Source: Vulgatibacter incomptus (GTDB lineage Bacteria; Myxococcota; Myxococcia; Myxococcales; Vulgatibacteraceae). From it: DNA of 64,000 bases. This document shows, piece by piece, positions 33,309 through 41,037 of this stretch. The stretch's first letter is position 1; each line of letters starts with the position of its first letter. The stretch lies in NCBI RefSeq assembly GCF_001263175.1, contig NZ_CP012332.1:1361501-1425500 (forward strand). Direction: 5' to 3'. The notes under the pieces were generated by a model, which made no database searches, was not told the DNA's origin, and saw only the letters and a list, made by a program, of their open reading frames with translations. The position numbers were made by a program, and so were the translations under genes.

Positions 33309-33350
33309 GGCCCCGGTCCCAGCACGATGGGATCGGGGCCTTTCCTTTTT
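33309..33350 (+). terminator. Duplicated tRNA terminator
   Basis: 12-bp stem (33309-33320 with 33329-33340) followed by TTTCCTTTTT. Copy of the hairpin at 27624. Confidence 0.8.
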
Positions 33351-33527
33351 CCGCGAGCGGCTGCGCCAGGCGGTCCCGCGGAAAGGGGGACTCGGGGTGC
33401 CAACATCCGCTACTCCCCGTCGGGCGGCATCCCGTCCTCGGTTTCGGTCGGCAATCCCGCTGGTCTTCCCTTGGAGCATTGATTCACGTATTGTTTGGCG
33501 ACACACCGTTTTTCCGGAGGTAACGCC

Positions 33528-35042
33528 ATGTCGAGAATCTGGTTGTTCTCCGCTTTCGCAGCGTTGGTATTAGCGTCCGCTTGTGGACCCTCCGATGAGG
33601 GGAACAAGCTCGCGGGCACGGGTGGAACGGGAGCGATTGGGGGAAGCGGTGGCACGGGTGGTAAAGCCGGGACCGGGGGCAGCGGCGGAACGGGGGACGA
33701 CGGGGGGACCGGCGGCAGCGCAGGACACGGCGGCAGTGGCGGAACCGCAGGTGCCGGCGGCAGCGGCGGCGAGGGCGGTTCCGGTGGCGACGCGGGCCAG
33801 GGCGGGGAGGGCGGCTCCGGGGGTGACGGGGGCTCTGGAGGTGATGGCGGCTTCGCGGGCGAGGGCGGAGCTGGAGGAGACGGTGGCTTCGCGGGTGAGG
33901 GCGGCGCCATCGGCACGGGCGGCACCGGTGGGACGGCCGGCACCGGGGGCACGGCCGGCACCGGGGGCACGGCCGGCACCGGGGGCACGGGCGGCACCGG
34001 AGGCACCGGTGGGACGGCCGGAACTGGTGGAACAGCCGGCACCGGAGGTACGGGCGGCGACGGCGGATCGGGCGAAATGCCTCTCGAGCCGATCTGCGAC
34101 GACGGACGATGCGTCTGGCCGATCGCGATGCCTGGTAGAAGCGTGACGATCTTCGGATCGATCTCGGCGGAGAACCGGTGGCAGGGGAGACAAGACAACT
34201 GCTCGAACCGAGGAGGCACGCCCTTCTACTTCGACACCGTTCCCATCATGAACAACACGGGAGCGCCGCAGAAGATTCGCATCAGCGCCCGGTTTCCCAG
34301 CTCGATCTCGTCGGAAGAGAACTTCCCCCCTGGAACCGTGTTCCTGTTCGACTATCCCTTCAATCCAGCAAATACCGGCCCGGGCTGCCGGATGGGAGCC
34401 AGCGCCGCCGGACTTCGGGCTGCCTTGGAGACCACTCTCCAAGCCGGAGAGAAGATCGAAGTCGTCGTCGCCTCCCAGTTTTCGCACCATGTTGGTGAGA
34501 TTCGTGTGGATGTACAGACTGCTGGAGGCGAGTGTCATCCAATCGTCTGCGACGATGGGATCATGGATTTCCCGGCGAATTGCGACGACTTTGGGATGTC
34601 GAACGTCGCAGACTACAGCACGATTTGCCCGATCGGCCCCATCATCCCGGCTTCGGGCTCGGACTCCATGTATTCTGGGTACAGAGTCCCAATGGGAAGC
34701 TGGATCCAGAGCCAAGGAGTGTTCTTGGAATACACCTTTCCCGTTGAACCCGGTGTGACCTATGAATTCGAAGTGTTTTCTGGGGCGCCATTCACCTGTG
34801 CGAACCCCGGCGCGCCCCAACGGCTGAGGATCGACCTGCTCGGGTCCTCCAGCTCGACCTATTTCACTCCGCACAGGACGTACGACTCGGATTATTTCAG
34901 CGGGATCGGCGGATGCCCTCGGCTCGTCTGGACGGCCCCCGACATCACCACGGGTTTCAATGGCGAGAACATGAAGGTCCTCGTCTGGAACTTTGGCTCT
35001 GCGACTCCTCCCCTATTCGTTTCGATTCGCGAGGCGCGCTGA
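33528..35042 (+). CDS. Gly/Thr-linker lipoprotein of unknown function
   Basis: 504 residues. ATG at 33528 has GGAGG 7 bp upstream. Signal ends Leu-Ala-Ser-Ala-Cys. Residues about 28-185 are a very long Gly-rich linker built from Gly-Gly-Thr, Gly-Gly-Ser and Gly-Gly-Asp triplets with highly repetitive DNA. The remaining 320 residues form two similar beta-rich parts, each starting with a Cys-Asp-Asp-Gly segment. No enzyme motif was seen. The linker probably lifts the domain away from the outer membrane. It lies just outside the first island, before the third tRNA-like copy. Confidence 0.87.
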   Translation: MSRIWLFSAFAALVLASACGPSDEGNKLAGTGGTGAIGGSGGTGGKAGTGGSGGTGDDGGTGGSAGHGGSGGTAGAGGSGGEGGSGGDAGQGGEGGSGGDGGSGGDGGFAGEGGAGGDGGFAGEGGAIGTGGTGGTAGTGGTAGTGGTAGTGGTGGTGGTGGTAGTGGTAGTGGTGGDGGSGEMPLEPICDDGRCVWPIAMPGRSVTIFGSISAENRWQGRQDNCSNRGGTPFYFDTVPIMNNTGAPQKIRISARFPSSISSEENFPPGTVFLFDYPFNPANTGPGCRMGASAAGLRAALETTLQAGEKIEVVVASQFSHHVGEIRVDVQTAGGECHPIVCDDGIMDFPANCDDFGMSNVADYSTICPIGPIIPASGSDSMYSGYRVPMGSWIQSQGVFLEYTFPVEPGVTYEFEVFSGAPFTCANPGAPQRLRIDLLGSSSSTYFTPHRTYDSDYFSGIGGCPRLVWTAPDITTGFNGENMKVLVWNFGSATPPLFVSIREAR

Positions 35043-35050
35043 TCGCCAGA

Positions 35051-35079
35051 GGCGAGGGAAGCGCTCTTCCCTCGCCTTT
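35051..35079 (+). terminator. Terminator after the Gly-rich lipoprotein
   Basis: Perfect 10-bp stem (35051-35060 with 35067-35076), 6-nt loop, then TTT. It begins 9 bp after the stop codon. Confidence 0.85.
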
Positions 35080-35132
35080 CGATGGAGTCCCTGCGCAACA
35101 CCCGCCGAGACGGAGCGGAGCAATCCGCTCAT

Positions 35133-35212
35133 CGGCGATTTTTAGCGCAGCTGGATTGAGCATTGGCCTTCGATGCCAAGGGTCGGGGGTTCGACTCCGT
35201 CATCGACCGCCA
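35133..35212 (+). pseudogene. Decayed tRNA-Arg(UCG)-like sequence
   Basis: Shares the D loop, anticodon stem-loop (TCG) and CCA end with the tRNA at 27538. Compared with it, there are three extra bases between acceptor and D stem, two acceptor mismatches, one D-stem mismatch and one T-stem mismatch. A strong hairpin with a T-rich tail follows at 35221. Probably a degenerate copy rather than a working tRNA. Confidence 0.75.
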
Positions 35213-35220
35213 AAAGATTG

Positions 35221-35268
35221 CCCCGGATTCTCGCTGGTTGCAGCGCCTGAATCCGGGGCCTTCTTCTT
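35221..35268 (+). terminator. Terminator after the tRNA-like copy
   Basis: Perfect 10-bp stem (35221-35230 with 35249-35258) followed by CCTTCTTCTTT. Confidence 0.8.
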
Positions 35269-35370
35269 TCCGCGGCCAGCTGTCAGCCGTCGGTCATGCT
35301 GCTAGCACCAAGCGGGGAGGAAGCCGTCGCCGCAGCAGATCCCAAGGCAGGACCGTTGGTCTTCCGGCGC

Positions 35371-35970
35371 TCAGTCCGCGCCGCGGCATTCGTCGGAGCG
35401 GACGCCTTGGGCGCAAACCCACGCGCCGTCCTCGCAGGTGGCCTGGAACAGCGCGTCGCTGCCACAGAACTGGAGGCAGGCCGGCTCGTCCTCCGGTACG
35501 CAGTCCGCGCCGCCGCATTCGTCGGAGCGGACGCCTTGGGCGCAAACCCACGCGCCGTCCTGGCAGGTGGCCTGGAACAGCGCGTCGCTGCCACAGAATT
35601 GGAGGCAGGCCGGCTCGTCCTCCGGTACGCAGTCCGCGCCGCGGCATTCGTCGGAGCGGACGCCTTGGGCGCAAACCCACGCGCCATCCTCGCAGGTGGC
35701 CTGGAGCATCGCGTCGCTGCCACAGAACTGGAGGCAGGCCGGCTCGTCCGCCGGTGCGCAGTCCGCGCCGCCGCATCGGGAGTCGGCACGGACGCCCGGG
35801 GCGCAATCCCATGCGCCATCCGTGCAAGTGGCCTCGATGATCGCGTCGCTGCCGCATTCGGCCAAGCACGTCAGTCTCTCGCTGGCTGGGCAGCTCGAGT
35901 CGCAGCCAGGTGCGGTAGCTGTGATGGCAACGAGCGAGAAGGCGACGGCCAACAGCGTCTTGTGGGACAT
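35371..35970 (-). CDS. Exported Cys-rich repeat protein
   Basis: 199 residues. Signal peptide with Ala-Pro-Gly-Cys as possible lipobox. The mature part consists of 43-residue repeats (129 bp in DNA), each with Cys-Gly-Ser-Asp-Ala, Ala-Thr-Cys-x-Asp-Gly-Ala-Trp and Cys-Ala-x-Gly-Val-Arg. The first repeat is the most diverged; repeats 2-4 are nearly identical. The stop TGA falls exactly where repeats 2-4 have a Cys, and a diverged further half repeat of 22 codons follows in frame (to about 35305). Function unknown; it looks like a disulfide-stabilised surface protein. Confidence 0.8.
   Translation of the reverse strand: MSHKTLLAVAFSLVAITATAPGCDSSCPASERLTCLAECGSDAIIEATCTDGAWDCAPGVRADSRCGGADCAPADEPACLQFCGSDAMLQATCEDGAWVCAQGVRSDECRGADCVPEDEPACLQFCGSDALFQATCQDGAWVCAQGVRSDECGGADCVPEDEPACLQFCGSDALFQATCEDGAWVCAQGVRSDECRGAD
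35383..35790. repeat. 129-bp tandem repeat
   Basis: Three nearly identical units inside the Cys-rich gene, shown by the same segment recurring at 35401, 35530 and 35659 (spacing 129 bp). High DNA identity, including synonymous sites, indicates recent expansion. Confidence 0.85.
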
Positions 35971-36117
35971 GAGACCCCCTGTGGGATTGTGAGGCTGCGA
36001 TCATACACCTCGGACGGCCCGACTTCGTCGGGGCTTGTTTTTCGTTCGGCTTTTCGAACGCGGAACGCCGCTGGCCTCGCGCCGTCCCCCCAAGCGCTCT
36101 CATTACGAACGAGCGGG

Positions 36118-36843
36118 TTAGGGTCGCGATTTCGGTGAGAGCACTGGAATCGGCCCCAGATAGCGGAAGCCCTCCCGCTCCACGGAGAAGGCGACGCCCC
36201 GGAGGAGCACGCCTGCGGCGGCCGCCTCCCCGAGGGCCTTGGCGAACTCGGGATCCACAGGGTGGGGCGCGATCGCGCGCACGTCTCCTCGCTGGGCCAC
36301 CAGCACGATCGCGGCGGCTTCCCCGGCGCGGGCGAGGGCCGCCAGCTCCCGACAATGCCGCGCGGCCCGCTCCGAGGGCGCGTCAGGAAAGAGCGCAACG
36401 CCCTCGGAGGCCGCGCCCGCGCTCTTCACCTCCAGCCAGAGCCGGCCACCGTTCGCGAGGCTCATCCCGAAGTCGATACGGGAGGCACCCAGCTTCACTT
36501 CGGGTGTGGCTGACGCGTACTTCGGCAGGTCGAGCTCTCGGGCCTCCAGTAGCGCGGCCACCAGACGGTTCGCGTTCGCCGGGTCGATCGAGACCCAAAC
36601 GCCCGACGCCGCGCGCGCGCAGACCACGCTGAAAGAGGTGCGCCGAGTGGGCGACGCCGCCTGCGACAAGAGGAGCTCCGCGCCGGGGTAGAGCAGCTCC
36701 TCCAGGCGGCCGCGGTCGCCGATGTGGGCTTCGACCTCCCGTCCATCGGCCAGGCGCACGATACCCAGGAAGCGATTCGGCCGCTCCACGAGGGTCGCCG
36801 GAACGAGCGGGCCCGGGCGACGGTGAGGGACGACGAGCTCCAT
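36118..36843 (-). CDS. sfsA: SfsA family protein
   Basis: 241 residues, normal for SfsA. Family features: N-terminal Phe-Leu-Gly-Ile-Val-Arg oligonucleotide-binding-like part, His-Ile-Gly-Asp-Arg-Gly-Arg-Leu-Glu-Glu-Leu, and the nuclease-like core Ser-Arg-Ile-Asp-Phe followed by Leu-Glu-Val-Lys-Ser. SfsA was named for sugar fermentation stimulation in E. coli; the fold suggests a nucleic-acid role. It stands alone. Confidence 0.9.
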   Translation of the reverse strand: MELVVPHRRPGPLVPATLVERPNRFLGIVRLADGREVEAHIGDRGRLEELLYPGAELLLSQAASPTRRTSFSVVCARAASGVWVSIDPANANRLVAALLEARELDLPKYASATPEVKLGASRIDFGMSLANGGRLWLEVKSAGAASEGVALFPDAPSERAARHCRELAALARAGEAAAIVLVAQRGDVRAIAPHPVDPEFAKALGEAAAAGVLLRGVAFSVEREGFRYLGPIPVLSPKSRP

Positions 36844-36897
36844 CCGGGCTTCATGCCACGGCGCGCGCCGCCGGGGTTCGCACTTTTGCCCTCGCGT

Positions 36898-37260
36898 CTA
36901 TGGCTTCCGCTCGCTCGAGGTCTCCAGTGGTTTCCCTCCGGGCATGCGGCCCAGCTCGAGGCTGACGGTGAAGGTCAGCAGCGTGCGGATCAGGACCAGG
37001 ATCCCCAACGAGAGCACCTCCGAGATGCCAGGCTTCGTCGTGATCGTGACGATGATGTCCCCGCCGACCAGGAACTCCATCCCGAGCAGGAGGGCGCGTC
37101 CAAAGTCCTTGCGGAAGGTCGCGAAGACCTCTGCCGGCGGAGCGGTCCTGACTCTTGCGAGGGCGAGCCCCAACGCCAATATCGCACCGACGACGATCGA
37201 GACCGCGCCCGCGGCGTCCATGGCCTGTCCGGCGATGAGGAGCCACCGCTCGAAGTCCAT
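36898..37260 (-). CDS. DUF1622 family membrane protein
   Basis: 120 residues with three predicted membrane segments (about 10-33, 52-75, 82-100). Arg-Lys-Asp-Phe-Gly-Arg-Ala-Leu-Leu-Leu-Gly-Met-Glu-Phe-Leu is the conserved block of DUF1622. Function unknown. Lies between sfsA and the peroxiredoxin on the same strand, but spacing does not prove an operon. Confidence 0.85.
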   Translation of the reverse strand: MDFERWLLIAGQAMDAAGAVSIVVGAILALGLALARVRTAPPAEVFATFRKDFGRALLLGMEFLVGGDIIVTITTKPGISEVLSLGILVLIRTLLTFTVSLELGRMPGGKPLETSSERKP

Positions 37261-37331
37261 CGCCGCAAGCTGTTCATCCCGCGCAGGCGTGCACAGGAGC
37301 GATTCCGGGAGGATCGGCGCCGAAGGGTCGG

Positions 37332-37805
37332 CTACTTCTGCGCGGCCGCCTGCGGCGTCATGCCGCCCACGACCTCGAGCGCCCGCTTCACGTGCTCGCG
37401 CGCGCGAAGCTGCGACGAGAAGGCGTAGCGGATCGTCCCCTCGTGGTCGACGACGAAGGTCGCGCGCCCCGGGAGGAGCCCGAAGGTGGCCTTCACCCCG
37501 AAGGCACGTCTCGCTTCGCCGCGCTCGTCGCTCAGCAGGCGAAAGGGCAGGCTGTGCTTGTTCGCGAATGCCTTGTGGGACGAAGGGGGATCCCCGCTGA
37601 TCCCGATCACGTCAGCGCCCGCCTCGAGGAAGTCCTCGTACTGGTCGCGGAATCCGCAGGCCTCCGCCGTACAGCCGGGCGTGTCGTCCTTCGGGTAGAA
37701 GTAAATCACGAGGCCCCGGGCTCCGAGCTGATCCCGCAGCCGGACCTCGCGGCCCTCCGGGCCTGTCAACGTCACGTCCGGCACTCTCTCGCCGACGGTC
37801 AGCAT
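37332..37805 (-). CDS. bcp: Peroxiredoxin, BCP/PrxQ type
   Basis: 157 residues. Tyr-Phe-Tyr-Pro-Lys-Asp-Asp-Thr-Pro-Gly-Cys-Thr-Ala-Glu-Ala-Cys holds peroxidatic and resolving Cys five residues apart, the PrxQ alpha-2 arrangement. ATG at 37805 is chosen for GGAG upstream and family length; an upstream extension to 37892 is unlikely. Reduces hydrogen peroxide and organic peroxides using thioredoxin. Divergent from the DUF1801 gene. Confidence 0.93.
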   Translation of the reverse strand: MLTVGERVPDVTLTGPEGREVRLRDQLGARGLVIYFYPKDDTPGCTAEACGFRDQYEDFLEAGADVIGISGDPPSSHKAFANKHSLPFRLLSDERGEARRAFGVKATFGLLPGRATFVVDHEGTIRYAFSSQLRAREHVKRALEVVGGMTPQAAAQK

Positions 37806-37885
37806 TTCGCTCGTCTCCTTCGCCTTGGAACCAGGCCAGGGCAGGCGCAGCTCGCGCCGGGTCTGCGGCATGGTACGCTCTCGGC

Positions 37886-38449
37886 ATGGCATCGAGTCGC
37901 GCGACCACCGTCGAAGAGTACCTCGCCGAGCTTCCTTCGGATCGCCGAGCCGCGATCGAGACCGTGCGCAGGGTCATCCTCGATAACCTCCCGTCCGGTT
38001 TCGAAGAGGGGATGCAGTACGGGATGCCCACGTACTACGTGCCGCTCTCGGTCCACCCCGACACCTACAACGGGCAGCCGCTCATGGTGGCGGCCCTCGC
38101 GTCGCAGAAGGGCTACATGGCCGTCTACCTGATGACCATCTACGCGCGGCCCGAGCTGCGGAGCTGGTTCGAGACGGCCTATCGCGCGACAGGGAAGCGG
38201 TTCGACGCCGGAAAGTCCTGCGTCCGCTTCCGCACACTCGACGATCTTCCGCTCGAGCTCGTTGGCGAGGCGATTGCGAAGGTCGACCTCGAGACCTTCG
38301 TTGCCGTCTTCGAGGAGAGCCGGAAGGCCGTCCGGGCGAAGCCTGCCGCGGAGGGGAAGAAGGCAGCCTCTACCGGGAAGGCAACGGCCGCCGCCGCGAA
38401 GAAAGCGCCCTCTACGGCCAAAAAGGCGGCATCCAAGGCGAAGGCTTAG
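37886..38449 (+). CDS. DUF1801 protein with histone-H1-like tail
   Basis: 187 residues. The first 145 residues are a DUF1801 (YdhG-like) domain: Glu-Tyr-Leu-Ala-Glu-Leu-Pro, Tyr-Gly-Met-Pro-Thr-Tyr, Arg-Phe-Asp-Ala-Gly-Lys-Ser-Cys-Val-Arg-Phe. The last 45 residues are almost only Lys, Ala, Ser and Thr, like eukaryotic H1 tails and some bacterial nucleoid proteins, which suggests DNA binding. Function of DUF1801 is not established. Confidence 0.85.
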   Translation: MASSRATTVEEYLAELPSDRRAAIETVRRVILDNLPSGFEEGMQYGMPTYYVPLSVHPDTYNGQPLMVAALASQKGYMAVYLMTIYARPELRSWFETAYRATGKRFDAGKSCVRFRTLDDLPLELVGEAIAKVDLETFVAVFEESRKAVRAKPAAEGKKAASTGKATAAAAKKAPSTAKKAASKAKA

Positions 38450-38458
38450 CGGACGCCG

Positions 38459-39055
38459 TCACTTCTGCTCGGCGAAGAGCTCCGCGTACGACTTCCCGTA
38501 TGGGAAGAAGCGGCTCTTCTCGTCCTTCTCCCACGCGGTCCGCACCTCGGGTTTCGACAGATCCCAGTCGAATCGGCAGCGCTCGAGCACGGCCCGGAGG
38601 TCGTGGCGCAGGTCCTCGGTTGTGGGCCGGCCGAAGAACCAGTAGCCCTGGTAGATCTTGTAGACCGCCAGCCCCGGCTCGAGGACGAGCGTGTGGGGGA
38701 CCATCGGGTCGTGGAGCGGGTCCGTGAACTCCTTGATGTCGAGGTCCTTCTGCACCTTCCGCTCGGGATCGCAGAGGAAGGGCCAGTGCGCGCCCACGCC
38801 GAGCCGGTACTCGTTCGTCACCATCAGGTTCTCCGTGCTGATCGTGACGAGGCGGCAGTAGCCGACCTCCATCTCGCGATAGAGCTCGACTAGGCCCTCG
38901 TGCTGCCGCCGATCCTTCGGGCAGAAGGCGCCGCGGCTCAGGACGACGATCATCGGATCCTGGCCCTGGAGCTCCGAGAGCTTCCTGCGCTTTCCGGCCT
39001 GATCGGGGAGCTCGTAGTCCGGAAATTTCGCGCCGGGGACGATGTCGGATCGCAA
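38459..39055 (-). CDS. Redoxin (AhpC/TSA-like) protein
   Basis: 198 residues. Thioredoxin-fold opening Ala-Lys-Phe-Pro-Asp-Tyr-Glu-Leu-Pro-Asp-Gln, then Leu-Ser-Arg-Gly-Ala-Phe-Cys-Pro-Lys-Asp with a single active-site Cys in the peroxidatic position. The start is read as TTG at 39055, with AGGAG 6 bp upstream; the open frame continues upstream without a family match. Probably a peroxiredoxin-like reductase; the substrate is unknown. Divergent from the GntR gene. Confidence 0.82.
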   Translation of the reverse strand: MRSDIVPGAKFPDYELPDQAGKRRKLSELQGQDPMIVVLSRGAFCPKDRRQHEGLVELYREMEVGYCRLVTISTENLMVTNEYRLGVGAHWPFLCDPERKVQKDLDIKEFTDPLHDPMVPHTLVLEPGLAVYKIYQGYWFFGRPTTEDLRHDLRAVLERCRFDWDLSKPEVRTAWEKDEKSRFFPYGKSYAELFAEQK

Positions 39056-39207
39056 GGTGATCTCCTGGGCAGAGGGTCTCGCGATCAGACTGCGAAGGCC
39101 CAATTCGGGCTGCAACCCGGGTTCCGCCGCGCCTCGGAGGGCGGACGGGCGCTCCAGGGAGCGGCTGGATCCGAGGATCCCGTCGGCCACTGGACGTCCC
39201 ACGGGTG

Positions 39208-39237
39208 ATTGTCTATTGTCTGGAGTCAGTGGACAAT
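39208..39237 (+). promoter_or_regulatory. Candidate GntR operator
   Basis: Two ATTGTC half-sites (39208-39213 and 39215-39220) face one GACAAT (39232-39237), giving a 23-bp palindrome with perfect 6-bp arms that overlaps the chosen GntR start codon. YtrA-type GntR repressors usually bind such palindromes at their own promoter, so autoregulation is plausible. Confidence 0.45.
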
Positions 39238-39630
39238 CTGCAGCCAGCACCGATCCTCCACGTCGACCTCGACGACCCGGTCCCGGCCTATCGGCAGATC
39301 GCCAATCAGATTCGGGCTCTCCTCGTCGCGGGGAGCTTCCGCCCTGACGATCGCCTTCCCACCGTTCGGCAGCTCGCCATGGATCTCGGCGTCCACCACA
39401 ACACGGTGGCCGAGGCGTACCGGATCCTCGCTGGGGAAGGGTGGATCGAGTCGAGGCGCCGGCACGGCGTGACCGTGCTTCGTCGGTCGGCTCCCCGGGC
39501 GACCGAGGAATCCCGCCTGGCCTTTTCGAGCCGCCTGCGCGAGCTGGTCGCGGAAGCGGTGGCAAACGGTCTCTCGCTCGAGGAGATCGCCGGCGAGCTC
39601 GGCGCTCAGGCCCGTCGGATCACGGAGTGA
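39229..39630 (+). CDS. GntR-family regulator, YtrA-like
   Basis: 133 residues. Winged helix with Pro-Ala-Tyr-Arg-Gln-Ile-Ala-Asn-Gln-Ile-Arg and Leu-Pro-Thr-Val-Arg-Gln-Leu-Ala-Met-Asp-Leu-Gly, followed by a short helical dimerisation region, as in the YtrA subfamily. GTG 39229 with GGAG is preferred; GTG 39205 is possible. Two bases separate its stop from the membrane-protein gene, so the two likely form an operon in which the regulator responds to a cell-envelope signal. Confidence 0.88.
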   Translation: MDNLQPAPILHVDLDDPVPAYRQIANQIRALLVAGSFRPDDRLPTVRQLAMDLGVHHNTVAEAYRILAGEGWIESRRRHGVTVLRRSAPRATEESRLAFSSRLRELVAEAVANGLSLEEIAGELGAQARRITE

Positions 39631-39632
39631 GC

Positions 39633-40745
39633 ATGGAACCCCTCTGGTTTTGGACCTCGGTGTACTTGACGGCGATCCTCGTCGGATGCGCCGTGATGTT
39701 TCATTTCTTGCCTCGGCTCCAGCGACCGACGCTCTTCTTCGCCGTGACCGTGCCCCCGGGGTATCGAGACGCCCCTGAGGCACGTCGGATCCTCGCCCAG
39801 TACCGCCGGCGGAACGCGGCCACGTCGCTCGCGGCGCTCGCCCTCGCTCTATTCGCATCCTTCGCCGAACGGGAGGCGCTCGGCCCTGCCGTACACATGT
39901 GGATGGCGACTGCCGCCGTCCTCCTCCAGCTCCTGGGGGCGTTGGGCGCGTTCCTCGCGGCGCGCCATCGGGTGCTGCCCGACTCGACCCCTCCCAGCCC
40001 GGTACGGGAAGCGGCGCTGGCGCCCCGGCCCAGGAAATGGCCGGGCGGCTGGATCGCACAGCTCGGGCCGTTCTTGATCTTGGCCGCGGTGGCCGGGTAC
40101 CTGGTTCTCCACTGGGACCAGATCCCCGACCGCTTTCCAACCCACTGGGGCGCCGGCGGCGTCGCCGATCGCTGGGGCGAGCGGAGCTTCCGCTCCGTCT
40201 ACGCGCCCCTGATCCTCGGAGCGGCCCAGTGCGCGATGTTGATCCTCATCGCCTTCGGAACCCTCCGCTGGTCGCGGTCGGTGAGTGCGTCGGGGGCTCA
40301 GGCCGAGCGGGAGTGGGCCTTCCGTCGCTTGATCGTGCTCATCCTCCTCGGGACCGAGTACTTCCTGGCGCTTCTGTTCGGCTTCATCGCGCTGCTCCCC
40401 CTGCGGGCGAGCGCGCACCTCCCAGGAGGCTTCCTGGCGTTCATGGCGCTGGAGCTGGTTCTCGTCGTGCTGGTGATCGTGTTCCTGGCGCGAATGGGGC
40501 AGGGAGGGACTCGACAGGTTCCGGCCACGGCGGAGGCGGGCGGGGCGCCCGTCGGGGACAAGACCCTCGACCGCTACTGGAAGCTCGGGATCTTCTACGT
40601 CAACCCCAGCGACCCGGCGATCTTCGTCGAGAAGCGGTTCGGCCTCGGCTACACCCTCAACTTCGCCCGTCCGCTCTCGTGGCTGCTCCTGCTGCTGCCC
40701 ATCGCGATCTCGGTCGTCACCATCGTCGCGACGAGGCCACGGTGA
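39633..40745 (+). CDS. DUF1648/SdpI-like membrane protein
   Basis: 370 residues with about seven membrane segments. The block Pro-Asp-Arg-Phe-Pro-Thr-His-Trp-Gly-Ala-Gly-Gly-Val-Ala-Asp-Arg-Trp is the DUF1648 signature. The C-terminal segment with Phe-Tyr-Val-Asn-Pro-Ser-Asp-Pro and a Phe-Gly-Leu-Gly-Tyr-Thr-Leu-Asn-Phe block resembles DUF5808. Such proteins accompany YtrA-type regulators in Firmicutes and are linked to immunity or envelope stress; the function here is unproven. Confidence 0.85.
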   Translation: MEPLWFWTSVYLTAILVGCAVMFHFLPRLQRPTLFFAVTVPPGYRDAPEARRILAQYRRRNAATSLAALALALFASFAEREALGPAVHMWMATAAVLLQLLGALGAFLAARHRVLPDSTPPSPVREAALAPRPRKWPGGWIAQLGPFLILAAVAGYLVLHWDQIPDRFPTHWGAGGVADRWGERSFRSVYAPLILGAAQCAMLILIAFGTLRWSRSVSASGAQAEREWAFRRLIVLILLGTEYFLALLFGFIALLPLRASAHLPGGFLAFMALELVLVVLVIVFLARMGQGGTRQVPATAEAGGAPVGDKTLDRYWKLGIFYVNPSDPAIFVEKRFGLGYTLNFARPLSWLLLLLPIAISVVTIVATRPR

Positions 40746-40857
40746 GAGTGGGCGTAAGGTCGAGTGCGAGGCACCTTCTCCCTTGCGGCCTCCGCTGGCG
40801 TGTTGTACCAGGGATCGAGCACCCGGCCTGAGCAGGCCGGCGCGTTTGCTAGCTTCT

Positions 40858-40936
<79 letters not shown>

Positions 40937-40966
40937 AAACTCGAATGAATCTGCGTAGTTGAAGAG

Positions 40967-40989
40967 GGAGCCTTGACGGGCTCCTTTTT
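40967..40989 (+). terminator. Terminator after tRNA-Arg(CCU)
   Basis: Stem GGAGCC/GGCTCC (40967-40972 with 40979-40984) and TTTTT. It lies inside the island, 33 bp past the tRNA, so it was brought by the element and insulates the integrase from tRNA transcription. Confidence 0.8.
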
Positions 40990-41002
40990 CATTTTCTAGG
41001 GT

Positions 41003-41023
41003 CGTCCACACTCTATCCACACT
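41003..41023 (+). promoter_or_regulatory. Arm-like repeat, left end
   Basis: 21-bp sequence containing two TCCACACT direct repeats, just upstream of the integrase ribosome site. The same 21 bp occur at 55868-55888 near the right end. Position and duplication fit integrase or excisionase arm-type sites. Confidence 0.6.
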
Positions 41024-41037
41024 TGGGAGGAACGGGG

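Noticed and set aside
33534-34146. Possible CRISPR-like repeat array
   Set aside because: The repetition is the Gly-Gly-Thr/Ser codon pattern of a lipoprotein linker; there are no spacers.
35383-35790. CRISPR-like regular repeats
   Set aside because: 129-bp units are in-frame protein repeats without unique spacers.
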